Source: Centroberyx gerrardi (lineage: Eukaryota; Chordata; Actinopteri; Beryciformes; Berycidae). From it: a DNA stretch of 64,000 nt. Every line of letters starts with the position of its first letter. The stretch's first letter is position 1. Positions 1 to 9,346 of the stretch are shown here, piece by piece. The translations under genes and the position numbers were made by a program. Under the pieces are notes generated by a model, which was not told the DNA's origin, did no database searches, and saw only the letters and a program-made list of their open reading frames with translations. The DNA lies in the NCBI RefSeq assembly GCF_048128805.1, contig NC_136006.1, positions 4,259,815 to 4,323,814 of the forward strand, written 5' to 3'.

Positions 1-830
1 CACAATAGTTATGGCTAAAATAGGATAATCATCCAATGGAGGAAATCCCAGTTCTGGATCCTCACCAAAATCAAATCAGTTAATTCTTGGGACGAGAGCG
101 ATCTGTCCACCAGATTTCATCCAAATCTGTTTGGAAATATCTTGCTAACAAACAAACAAACAGACAGACGGGTGAAAACAAAAGCTCTTTTCAACTTTGG
201 AAGGACATTGAAGAGGAATAAGCCCCGTTTGGCCCTGTTTGGCCCTGTAATGGAAACAAGGCTACTGACTGAGTGACTGACTGAGGCTTGTCCTGCCAAC
301 AGACCGACTATCTCCCATCACTCTTCAGCCACTGGACCCAAGAGCCCAGCACTCATGTACTGTACTCTGTTTTTGGCTTTGTCCGTAGGACCCAAAGCCA
401 AATATCCTCTGCAAAGCAATCCTTCTGACCCACTCACTGTGTGTTTATAGTTATGTAGCTTATTATCTCACCTATTAGATATTTAGCGGCATTCATCTGG
501 GCCGCTTTTCTTTCTTCAGAGAAAAATAACGCTCAAGGATGATGGAAAAACATCACTTTGTATCTCAGTAATAATGTGAAAGGATAGCACGGAGACTGAG
601 AGCGATTTCAGGACCGCGCTAAAAGTTCAAGGATGTTTCTAAAACTGACTTGAAACGCTGCAGTGACCTTTAAAGTGACGCTCCGGCATCACTCAGGCGT
701 TGAGTTCCTGGAATGATTTCACATCCTTTAGTCTACAGTGAAGAATGGTAACTGAAGTCCTCGGCCTTCAGAGAGAAACTTTACATCAGTTCAAAGACAC
801 AGATTTAAAGGAATACACTGAGTTTTACCT
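1..830. other. Intergenic stretch with a retroposon-tail-like segment
   Basis: No gene is seen. About 30-180 reads like the 3' tail of a widespread fish retroposon: a phrase about 'ccaccagatttcatccaaa', then a run of 'acaaacaaacaaacagacag' and 'gggtgaaaaca'. The same tail type recurs at about 21640-21800. The family (RTE-like LINE or a SINE borrowing its tail) is my inference. From 200 to 830 I see nothing recognisable. Confidence 0.45.
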
Positions 831-930
831 GTGATGAGAACATAGACACCAAATCATCCATGTGTCCCCGGTAGATCATTTGCTCCTGTTCTCCATGCTA
901 ACACTTTAGCATACACTGTGTTGATTTGAT
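831..930 (-). repeat. Left arm of a roughly 1.8-kb inverted-repeat structure
   Basis: Read on the minus strand this segment closely matches 2557-2652 on the plus strand. Shared landmarks are 'gctaaagtgttagcatg', 'ggggacac.tggatgatt' and 'ggtgtct..gttctcatcac'. The two arms therefore face each other around 931-2556, as in a terminal-inverted-repeat or foldback DNA element. The outer boundaries fall at 'gtgatgagaac' (831) and 'gttctcatcac' (2652). I cannot see a clear target-site duplication. Confidence 0.6.
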
Positions 931-1025
931 TTTACTTGCTAGAAAACAGTGTATCTTTAAAGGTGACCTCATGCTGTACCAGTAGGCCAATCCAACCAAT
1001 AAAAACATCACAGATTTTCGAACAG

Positions 1026-1051
1026 CCCCCCCCCCCCCCCCCCCCCCCCCC
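1026..1051. repeat. Poly-C homopolymer (26 C)
   Basis: This is an uninterrupted C run inside a repeat copy. Its length is likely unreliable in any assembly. Confidence 0.95.
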
Positions 1052-1330
1052 ACCAAATCAAACCTTTCTCCCACTAACTGATATCCTATTGGTTTACACT
1101 TTTGAATGATCCCTCCCTGCGTTATGTCCCATCCCAACATCCTGTTCAACAGGAAATACATCACATTAAGGAAGCAACATGCTCTCAAAATGCCACTTCA
1201 CTGGGACTTACAGTAGTATTCACTAGTATTTTGATGGAGTCTTTCTTCTGTTATTTGACGTATTTTAGGTTGAAGCAGGAAAATAGATGGAAAATAACAC
1301 TGCTGTATCATTAGAGTGAAAAGAAACTGT

Positions 1331-1831
1331 AATATGACACCTTTTTTTTTTTTTTATTGTATTTTAATATCAAAATCTCCTTACTTTTACTTATTGGAAA
1401 TCAGAATATCTTTAATGGTGGCCTCATGCTGCACCAGGAGGAGTAAATAAAAACTCCAACCAATAAAACATCACAGATCTTAGAACAGTCCCGCCCCTCC
1501 GCCCCTCCGCCCCTCCGCCCCTCCGCCCCTCCGCCCTCCCTAACTGATCTCCCATTGGTTTACACTTACATAAAATTAAGGAAGCAACGTGCTGCCAAAA
1601 TGTTGTTTCATTGTGTCTTTAAAGGCACAAGGAACAAGCTTTCTTTTTTTCTTATGTAATCCAGTTTGAAGCAGGATGTTGGGGGCGGGACTTAAAGCTG
1701 CTGTGTCATGATATGATATAAGAAAGTGGCATGGTGGCCAAGTGGCAAGGCGTTGGTCTTGTAAACCAAAGATCATGGGTTCAATTCCCATCCGTGCCTT
1801 TATAGTGTCACTGATCCTCATAACCCCAAGC
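1331..1831 (+). repeat. Recent duplicate D1 (partner of 4174-4658)
   Basis: This is nearly identical to 4174-4658 over its whole length. The 16-bp length difference (501 versus 485) is accounted for by two extra units of an 8-bp 'cgcccctc' repeat near 1495-1545. It contains a complete tRNA-Thr-like unit. The low divergence compared with the other repeat copies here points to a young duplication. Confidence 0.8.
1728..1799 (+). tRNA. tRNA-Thr(UGU)-like sequence, copy 1
   Basis: The 72 nt fold by eye into a full cloverleaf. The 7-bp acceptor stem is GGCATGG/CCGTGCC with one G-T wobble. The D arm is GCC/GGC. The anticodon stem is TTGGT/ACCAA with loop CTTGTAA (anticodon TGT, threonine). The variable loop has 5 nt, and the T arm is ATGGG/CCCAT with loop TTCAATT. 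The A box (TGGCCAAGTGG) and B box (GGTTCAATTCC) are present. No T4 terminator follows directly and the copy lies inside a repeat, so a tRNA-derived repeat is as likely as a working gene. Confidence 0.55.
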
Positions 1832-1859
1832 AAACATGCATGATTAGCTCTACAAGCAG

Positions 1860-2000
1860 CTTCTTACCCAGCAAACAAGCCCCTGTGGGGTTTTTGTGGC
1901 AGTGTGGGCTGGGGCAAACCCACTCTAAACCCACAAGGGCCCACAGTCCTTTCCCACCTATGGGCCCCGTATGGGTTTTTTGTGGACAAATCAATAAGAA
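1860..2000. repeat. Short G/C-rich 'gtgggccc'-type repeat fragment
   Basis: Imperfect reiterations of 'aaacccac', 'gggcccac' and 'gggttttttgtgg' occur, with internal inverted symmetry around 'gggcc'. This resembles dispersed fish repeats built on a 'cccacaagggcccac' theme, but I cannot name the family. Confidence 0.4.
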
Positions 2001-2111
2001 GACCTAACTATGATACTTTGTGACAATTTATGCAAAAAAGTGTCACGTTATTTTATAAAAACTTTTCACTTTCACAGTCAGTGTTCTTACTTTGGATAAT
2101 GCTAGTCACCT

Positions 2112-2597
2112 ACCATCACTCAACATAGTGTATGCTAAAGTGTTAGCATGGAGCTACCGTCACTCAACATAGTGTACGCTAAAGTGTTAGCATGGAGCTA
2201 CCGTCACTCAACATAGTGTACGCTACGGTGTTAGCATGGAGCTACCGTCACTCAACATAGTGTACGCTAAAGTGTTAGCATGGAGCTACCGTCACTCAAC
2301 ATAGTGTACGCTAAAGTGTTAGCATGGAGCTAGCGTCACTCAACATAGTGTACGCTAAAGTGTTAGCATGGAGCTACCATCACTCAACATAGTGTACGCT
2401 ACGGTGTTAGCATGGAGCTACCATCACTCAACATAGTGTACGCTAAAGTGTTAGCATGGAGCTACCATCACTCAACATAGTGTACGCTAAAGTGTTAGCA
2501 TGGAGCTACCATCACTCAACATAGTGTACGCTAAAGTGTTAGCATGGAGCTACCATCACTCAACATAGTGTACGCTAAAGTGTTAGCATGAAGCACT
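2112..2597 (+). repeat. 44-bp minisatellite, 11 units
   Basis: The landmark 'cactcaacat' recurs at 2117, 2161, 2205, 2249, 2293, 2337, 2381, 2425, 2469, 2513 and 2557, exactly 44 bp apart. Units differ only at a few positions (ccatcac/ccgtcac, ctaaag/ctacgg, tatgct/tacgct). The unit equals the inner part of the right arm of the inverted repeat, and a single inverted copy of it sits in the left arm near 890-925. Confidence 0.95.
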
Positions 2598-2652
2598 GGA
2601 GCCAATGATGTACTGGGGACACGTGGATGATTTTGGTGTCTGTTCTCATCAC
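2557..2652 (+). repeat. Right arm of the inverted-repeat structure
   Basis: This is the inverted partner of 831-930. Its inner portion is the last unit of the 44-bp minisatellite, so the tandem array grew from this arm. Confidence 0.6.
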
Positions 2653-2655
2653 TTA

Positions 2656-3520
2656 AGATGGCCCTGAATCCTTGAAAGTAGTTGCATTTTCTTACATTTT
2701 CCACTTTTTCACACTCACACTTTACCAGTCCAGTTGTGTCTGTCTATACATTTACTGATTGTCTGTCTTTGCTGTTGTTTTGTTGATGCCAACTACGCTC
2801 AAAGATCAGAATTAACTTTCCCTGCAGCAGTAACTTTCGCCCACCTGCACCATGTACTGCACAGTGTTGCAAATTGTCAGCGGGCCCGTGTGACAGCGCA
2901 GGACGGGTTTGTGATAGATGTTTACCTCTTAGGTTCGAGACTGACACGGCCGTCCTACTTTAATTATGTCTAGATGTGGTTATGAAGAGCGCTCGGCAGT
3001 GTGGGAGGGTTTCCATGCCGCCCCGGTCCCGGCTCAGCCTCACATTCTCACATCCTCTGCTGGAATGCAGAGTGAAGGAGCGAGCGGCTGGGAGGTCGGA
3101 GGTCAAAGAGTCTACAAAGAGAGTCATGCAGAAGACACTCAAAGCTCTCCTGATGCTGATGTGGGCAGCATGAAACCAAAAGCAAACAGGGAAGCAGCAC
3201 AATGACATGCAAAATCTGAATTCTTGACGGATTAAAAAATAATAACGTAAACCGAAGTGACAAATTACAATTACTCCCTTTTTTTATTTTCTTTTTTTGG
3301 GGGGTTTAGGTGACATTACAAGAGTTCTTGAATTAAATATGACAAATTGCCACTCCAGTCATTGTTTTGAAACATCTGGTTCTTGGAAACAAACTGAACT
3401 TGGACTTTTGACCCTGACCCTAAAATCTTAAAAGCTCAGCCTAACTGGTCCTTATCTAAGCCTAATCTATCTACCTTGTCTAAGTCTTGTAGTGCGTCTA
3501 CTGTGGTTTATATTATTGAA
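2656..3520. other. Intergenic, no feature recognised
   Basis: No supported gene. Short open frames at 2734-3205 lie on both strands over the same bases, lack recognisable domains and have no splice context; I regard them as chance. Confidence 0.5.
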
Positions 3521-3562
3521 TCTTACTGCTTGCTGTATCATTATAATGAACAGGAAACATGT

Positions 3563-3634
3563 GGCATGGTGGCCAAGTGGCAAGGCGTTGGTCTTGTAAA
3601 CCAAAGATCATGGGTTCAATTCCCATCCGTGCCT
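3563..3634 (+). tRNA. tRNA-Thr(UGU)-like sequence, copy 2
   Basis: Over 72 nt it is the same as copy 1, including all cloverleaf stems and the TGT anticodon. It is followed by 'ttacagtgttgatgatcctc', a downstream tail shared with the other copies. The shared tail outside the tRNA marks a dispersed unit rather than isolated tRNA genes. Confidence 0.5.
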
Positions 3635-3898
3635 TTACAGTGTTGATGATCCTCAAAACCCTGTTGAGTATCAGAAAATGAGCACTAATGCTTATTATGG
3701 GAGAGGAAAACATACTGGTTAAATATTCAAATGGGACAAAATTTGCTGCTCTTTGCTGTTACAGTTAGAGGATTTCAAATCAAGTTACAAGGAACCAGCG
3801 TTTTGATGGTGTCTTTCTTGCGTAACTTGACGTATTTGAGGTTGAAGCAGGATGTCGGGGGCGGGACTTCACGCTGCTGTGTCATTATAATGAGAAGG

Positions 3899-3971
3899 AA
3901 GCTGGTGGCCAAGTGGCAAGGCGTTGGTCTCGTTAAACCAAAGATCACAGGTTCAATCCTCATCTGTGCCT
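3899..3971 (+). pseudogene. Degenerate tRNA-Thr-like sequence, copy 3
   Basis: It aligns to copies 1, 2 and 4 but carries an 8-nt anticodon loop (ctcgttaa), a weakened T arm and a mismatched acceptor stem, so it should not act as a tRNA. The downstream 'ttacagtgtcactgatcct' tail is retained. Confidence 0.6.
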
Positions 3972-4173
3972 TTACAGTGTCACTGATCCTGCTGCTAGCG
4001 TCTTATGGGAGAGGAATCAAGACCTGAAGATAAAAAACAACAAGACAGAAGTTGTTGCTCTTAGCCTTCACTGCTGGAGGATTTCAAGTTAACTTAGTCA
4101 CATTGAAATGAGAGATGCCTTTCTAGTTCATTCTAACTATAATACCATACACCAATTTGACAACTTCTGCAAA

Positions 4174-4658
4174 AATATGACGCCTTTTTTTTTGTTTTAT
4201 TGTATTTTAATATCAAAATCTCCTTACTTTTACTTATTGGAAATCAGAATATCTTTAATGGTGGCCTCATGCTGCACCAGGAGGAGTAAATAAAAACTCC
4301 AACCAATAAAACATCACAGATCTTAGAACAGTCCCGCCCCTCCGCCCCTCCGCCCCTCCGCCCTCCCTAACTGATCTCCCATTGGTTTACACTTACATAA
4401 AATTAAGGAAGCAACGTGCTGCCAAAATGTTGTTTCATTGTGTCTTTAAAGGCACAAGGAACAAGCTTTCTTTTTTTCTTATGTAATCCAGTTTGAAGCA
4501 GGATGTTGGGGGCGGGACTTAAAGCTGCTGTGTCATGATATGATATAAGAAAGTGGCATGGTGGCCAAGTGGCAAGGCGTTGGTCTTGTAAACCAAAGAT
4601 CATGGGTTCAATTCCCATCCGTGCCTTTACAGTGTCACTGATCCTCAAACCCCCAAGC
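4174..4658 (+). repeat. Recent duplicate D2 (partner of 1331-1831)
   Basis: This is near-identical to D1 apart from two fewer 8-bp C-rich units, one altered T run and a few substitutions. It contains tRNA-Thr-like copy 4. Confidence 0.8.
4555..4626 (+). tRNA. tRNA-Thr(UGU)-like sequence, copy 4
   Basis: It is identical over 72 nt to copy 1 and has an intact cloverleaf with TGT anticodon. It was duplicated together with its flanks as part of D2. Function is undecided, as for copy 1. Confidence 0.5.
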
Positions 4659-5290
4659 AGGTGAGAGTGGTTTGCTGCACTAATGGCTTCTTATGGAAAA
4701 TCAATCAATTCTGAAGACCTGAAGATAAAAATCACGACAGGATGTTGCTCTTTGCCTCGTTCGTTCTAACTATCATACCATACATCGATTTGACAATTTA
4801 TCCAAAAAACGTTTTATCTTATTGTATTTTTATATCAAAACTTTTCACTCTTACTTCCTGGAAAATGGAAAATCCCACACCCTCTGCCCCTCCCATCAAA
4901 TCAAACTGCCTTTCTCTCCCTAACTGATCTCCCATTGGTTTACACCGTTGAATGATCCATTTCCGCGTTATGTCCCGCCCCCCAACATCCTGTTTCAACA
5001 GGAAATACATCACATTAAGGAAGCAAGATGCTTTTCAAATGTTTCCAAGGAAATGACATGTCATCTTGCTTCCGTAAGTCAAAATGCCTTACATCCTAAA
5101 ATCTGTTTGCCGACTGTTAAGCCGTGAAGTAAACACTAAAATACACTGTAATCCAGGAGGTAAGTAAAGCGATTTTGATGTAAAAATATGAAAAAAAAGT
5201 GTTAATTGTTTTCCATTTATTATTAAAAGGTGTGCATTATGATATGGAATATTAGCCAATGAGGTGAAAAAATCATTTTTCATTTCATAT

Positions 5291-6150
5291 TGACTTTAAT
5301 TTGAGGTGGTTTGGATAAAAGCGTCCACTGAAATGTTAAATAGGTTTACAGGGTGAAATCTGACAGTCAGTGAATGTTCTACAGTAAAAACCAGTCTGTA
5401 ACAGTCCCAGATGAGATGGACTGGATCATCCTGCCAACCAGGCTCAACGCTTTTCAGAAACCAGACAGGAGACTGCAGACAGACTGATTCCTCTGATCTC
5501 TCTGTGGCCGGTCTGCTAATCAAGACGTTTGGTGAGCATGAACTCTGAAACGCAGATTACATGCTGTGGACACGAATAATGTTTCAGATTACGTTCCTCC
5601 ACCATGAAAGGATTATATGAGACCAGCAGGAACTGAACACATTTTCACCTTTTCACCAATGCTTCAGTTTAGGCAAGTAAAACAACTTTGGTTACGGTTT
5701 ACACATCTAAAACTTTTGTTAAGGTTTGGGTCAGGCTTAAGAAAAACTCTCACTGAAAATGAAAACTTCTACAAACAATAGAAAAATTGTCTTGTTGTCA
5801 TGAGTTGGGAACTGAACCCGGGTCTTCAGATTTAAAGGTAAAGTCCACATCCTTACTTTCCACTGTACTGTTTCAAGTCAAAGTACTTGGTGTTTCTAGT
5901 CATGTCTCCTCTATGTAATCCTTTCCTGCTGGGGAAACGTTTTTTTTCTCACTTTTCCTGTACGGTTATTTGCATTTTGAGACATCACACCCATTTCACC
6001 AGATTTTGTTGGACCAGGTTTGCTAATGAGTGATAAAAACTGTTATAGTGTTCAGCTGGAATGAAAAGCTCACGGTTGAAAAACTGTCAGATCTGAAAGA
6101 TGTTGACGAATTTCACCGATCGGTGCGAGCAAAAGTGAAAACGAGAAACA
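5291..6150. other. Intergenic with a weak tRNA-SINE-like segment
   Basis: Around 5570-5940 two inverted matches (gaaaggattatatgag.. against ..ctctatgtaatcctttc) surround a stretch. On the minus strand that stretch contains a B-box-like 'ggttcagttcc' near 5818. I read this as a decayed SINE or TIR element of unknown family. The rest is unrecognised. Confidence 0.3.
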
Positions 6151-6175
6151 CCAAAATCAATATGGTACAAAAAAG

Positions 6176-6181
6176 TTTATT
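6176..6181 (-). terminator. gja3: Candidate distal poly(A) signal of gja3
   Basis: AATAAA on the minus strand is followed by T-rich and GT-rich sequence (ttttttgtacc, then ttttggtgtttc), the usual arrangement of a cleavage site. It lies 3.2 kb past the gja3 stop. The interval is mostly free of the repeats that fill the DNA beyond it, which fits a long 3' UTR. cDNA 3' ends would decide. Confidence 0.45.
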
Positions 6182-7123
6182 TAGTAACAGTTTTGTAAAC
6201 ATTTGAGGTAAATGAACATTTACATCAACTTGTTCTTACAAAATAATCATTCATACACAAGGCACTTCTCTTATTTAAGACAGCATTGAAAACAGGCTGC
6301 TGTTCGAGCATCGTGAGATGGTTCCTACTCCCTGACGAGCCAGAGAAATCATGCTCTGCATGAGGCGTAAGAGGAGAGAGTCTGGAGGGGCGTGGAGCAG
6401 GACGTCCTGTCAGGGGCTTGTATGCGGGGTTAGGGAAGGGCCAGCTACCCGGCTAACACTCTCTCAACAGTGGAGTCGCTTGATTTGACGTCGAACCGGA
6501 GTCCCGTCGAGTTTGTGAGAAGAACTGAGTGAACACACAGAAAATACCCCAACTGGTTTTTCTCTCTCTCGCTTTTGCTTGTTTTTATCGTCTTCAAACT
6601 CATCGGTGTAAGTTTCAGACCATGAGCTTGAAAGAAAAGACAATTCTTTTTTTTTTCTTTTTCTTTTTTTTTTTTTTTAATACTGCCTTTGCTGTGAAGA
6701 GCCGCTGCATTTTGGTTTTAAGACATTTTTTCCTTTAAGGATCATAGAGATTGGCAGTTTGGTGTCACGCTCTCTCTCTATTACTACCAATATTAGCATC
6801 ATAGAACAGCATCGTCTTGCCTAAATGTGCAAATCTTTATCAACTACTAAAATGTAAACTTTAGGAACCAAAAACAAATGCAGGTAACAAAGATGTTTTT
6901 TTGTCATTTTGTACAATAAACATGGATTGGGAAAGGTTGCTTGTATCTATAATGAGTCGTATCGTCTCCTCTGTTTCAGTTTGCATTGGATGGTTGTTAT
7001 TTAAGCAACTGGTAATGTTTGAAATAAGATACAGTATGAAACATTATATCTATATGGGTACAGATACTCTTACACCATACAGTACCATCATGCTCTAACC
7101 CCCCCTTGAAAATAAAAAAACTG

Positions 7124-7384
7124 GTAACGCTTTACATTGACCTTACTCCAGTGTATTAACCTGTGTATTAACCGCTGGAAAAGTATTGTACGTATATTAT
7201 AATACTATTTAAGCACTTATTAAAAATCTCTCTCCTACATACTTAGAAGAGTGTAACTAGAGAATGGAAATACAAAGTTGTGCTGTTACACTCCTTTAAG
7301 TGCATTATGTATTAGGGAGATTTTTTATCGAGTACTTCCACTGTGTTATTGTGTACTTACATCACTTTCCCAGGTCAACACACA
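7124..7384. mobile_element. Foldback (palindromic) MITE-like element, copy 1
   Basis: The two halves are imperfect inverted copies: 'aaaaatctctctcctacatac..agagtgtaac' in the left half pairs with 'gttacactcc..tatgtattagggagatttttt' in the right. The outer parts also pair (gtattaaccgctggaaaagta with the complement of cactttcccaggtcaacac). A second copy is at 38448-38674. It has no coding capacity. Confidence 0.6.
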
Positions 7385-9220
7385 GGCTGATACAGTGGAA
7401 CGAGGCTGTCGTAAAGCAGAAAAGCTTTTGGAAAGTGAGTGCCCAGGCTGTGACTCGACCAGAAAACACTTGAACATGAAACGGACCGGACTGTGAGCGC
7501 TGCGCCTCACAGCAGGCGGTGGAGTCAGTTAAAAGTGAAGTGGGGGATTTTTCTAATAAGATCTCTAAGCATCAAGGTGAACACAACAAAAAAGAAGCCG
7601 TCGAGGTCAACTGCACCCTGGCGCTTCGACACTCGCCGCGCCAGTCGTTTTGTCCTTCTTTTTTTTTTATTATTATTATCGTAGCTGTTTCGCAATCACA
7701 AACTGACTACTACAAGTATGCAATTTATGAGTATAGTTCAATTCAGTTTTAAAAAAATAGCACTTTTCAGAATAAAACCAATGAAGAAGCACGTGAAGTG
7801 TGTGAGAGTGAGAACCTTTTAGCTCACAGAGTTGCTCTTGATATGAAGGAGTGATGTGTTTTTGATGGCAACAATATCCGCCAACCATCTGAAGAATAAT
7901 AATAGTTTCAAGTCTAACCAAAGGCTTTTTTAATGTGCTGTGAAGTTATTGCTAATCTACATATCAGATGGTGGCCGCCGTGTAGTTGCGTCGTATTTTT
8001 CAAGATGTTTGAATTGGATATCTTCTCATTTCTGTGCAGTTAGTAGGGAGCGTTTTTCTTTTCAGACATGTTGTTGTTGTTGTAGGAAACGCTGACAGAG
8101 GCAGGCGTGAGGGACGAGGCTCTGCTCTTACTTTCCTCTCTGGAGTAGAAACTAACAGCAGGGAGGGGAGGTTTCGTATCTATGTCGTCGACATCATAAC
8201 ATCAGTAGAGACCCCAGGGGCATTCTGGGTATCGCGGGTGTCGTTTTTTTTTCGGCCAGCGGTTTTGACCCACATCCCCCTCCGCGCTGCGCCCGTGTCT
8301 GTGCGCTCTGAGGACGCTGGGAATATTAAACCAGTTCATTCCTTCTCAATACAAATATTTATCGTCTCTGCATGAAGCGACGCAATGGATGATGGGTAAA
8401 ACCGAGCCGGCCGCAACTATTTGCCCCGCGGATTCGTCGGTGAATCGGTGAGTTGTAGGCTTACATGATGTGCTGTATATCCGCCACAGTGAAGTACACA
8501 ATACACTTAATGTTGGTGGGTAGAGACTACTTCCTGAATGAGCTATGTTTAAAACAACAGGCGTTTGTGCAGTGAAAAGCAGGAAGTGCCGCAGCAGAAG
8601 GCCTTCCGGGTCAAAGGTCACATGCTGGAACGAGCTGTTGACATGTGACTGTAGTGTGACAGAGCTTCACCTGCAAGACCCTGAAACCAGATCAAGTGGA
8701 TTGACCTGATATATGAGTGTGATCTGGCATATTAAACACTAACTGATCTGTACAACGATGTCCGCTACCTGTGCTTCCTCCACATAAAAAAGTCCTTTAA
8801 TTCAGTCGGTCATTGACTTGACAAAATGCACATTATCATTCTTAATTGGAATAAATAGTCTTTTAGGCTCAACGAAAAGAGGAAAAAAAAAAAAAAGAGA
8901 AACACCTTGAGATACCTCCAAACCAAACACTTTGGTCAGATGCGTCCATGTTAATGTGGAATAATAACGAGCCGACATCCTTCGCTCTGTCCAGCACTGT
9001 GTATGGAAACATTTTGGCTTGTTAGCATTGCACGATCACACTTTGTGCGCACGATTAAGACCGTCGGACCAAACGAAACTCGCCTCAACTCGTCTGCAAC
9101 TCACCGATTGCACGAACACGTCGACCGCTGCTGATGAACTCGTTTCCGGCTTCGCCTAACCGCGGTTTCTGCTTTCCTGTCTCAGCCGCCTTGCCTCCTT
9201 TGTGGTTTTTTTTTCTTTGT

Positions 9221-9226
9221 TTTATT
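9221..9226 (-). terminator. gja3: Candidate proximal poly(A) signal of gja3
   Basis: This minus-strand AATAAA lies 120 bp after the gja3 stop codon. The downstream context is pyrimidine/GT-poor compared with the distal site, so it may be a chance match. Confidence 0.25.
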
Positions 9227-9346
9227 CATGTGTATTTTGTGTCTGAGAATCACTGTGTGTTGAGGAGGGGGGTGGGGAGGGGGAGGGGGTGGGGGGGTGT
9301 CGGGGAGGGACCTGTGGAGGTTTGGGGGGTGAAGGGGGCGAAGGGG

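Larger units (their letters stand above)
931..5290. mobile_element. Nested block of one dispersed DNA-repeat family (several copies, both orientations)
   Basis: At least five related segments occur: about 931-1330, 1331-1831, 3700-4030, 4174-4658 and 4740-5060, plus an inverted copy at about 5085-5290. Shared phrases include 'ctaactgatctcccattgg', 'catcacattaaggaagcaa', 'gttgaagcagga' and 'aaccaataaaacatcacag'. A further, more complete copy lies at 25554-26795, whose ends read TTAAAG..GTGC-like in inverted orientation. This suggests a non-autonomous terminal-inverted-repeat transposon. No transposase reading frame is present. Confidence 0.6.
6182..9346 (-). other. gja3: Probable long 3' UTR of gja3
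   Basis: This is the stretch between the gja3 stop and a strong poly(A) signal. It shows no conserved frame; the open frames here (for example 8034-8375 on the plus strand) match no family I know. One foldback repeat (7124-7384) interrupts it. A nearer AATAAA on the minus strand at 9221-9226 would give a 120-bp 3' UTR instead. Both ends may be used. Confidence 0.4.

Noticed and set aside
2112-2597. Regularly spaced repeats resembling a CRISPR array
   Set aside because: Units are contiguous 44-bp tandem copies without unique spacers, in a vertebrate genome; it is a minisatellite.
2734-3263. Overlapping short frames on both strands as a novel gene
   Set aside because: Both strands are equally open, there are no motifs and no splice-linked continuation.
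8034-8375. 113-aa plus-strand open frame
   Set aside because: No domain, no neighbouring exons, and it lies in the likely gja3 3' UTR on the opposite strand.
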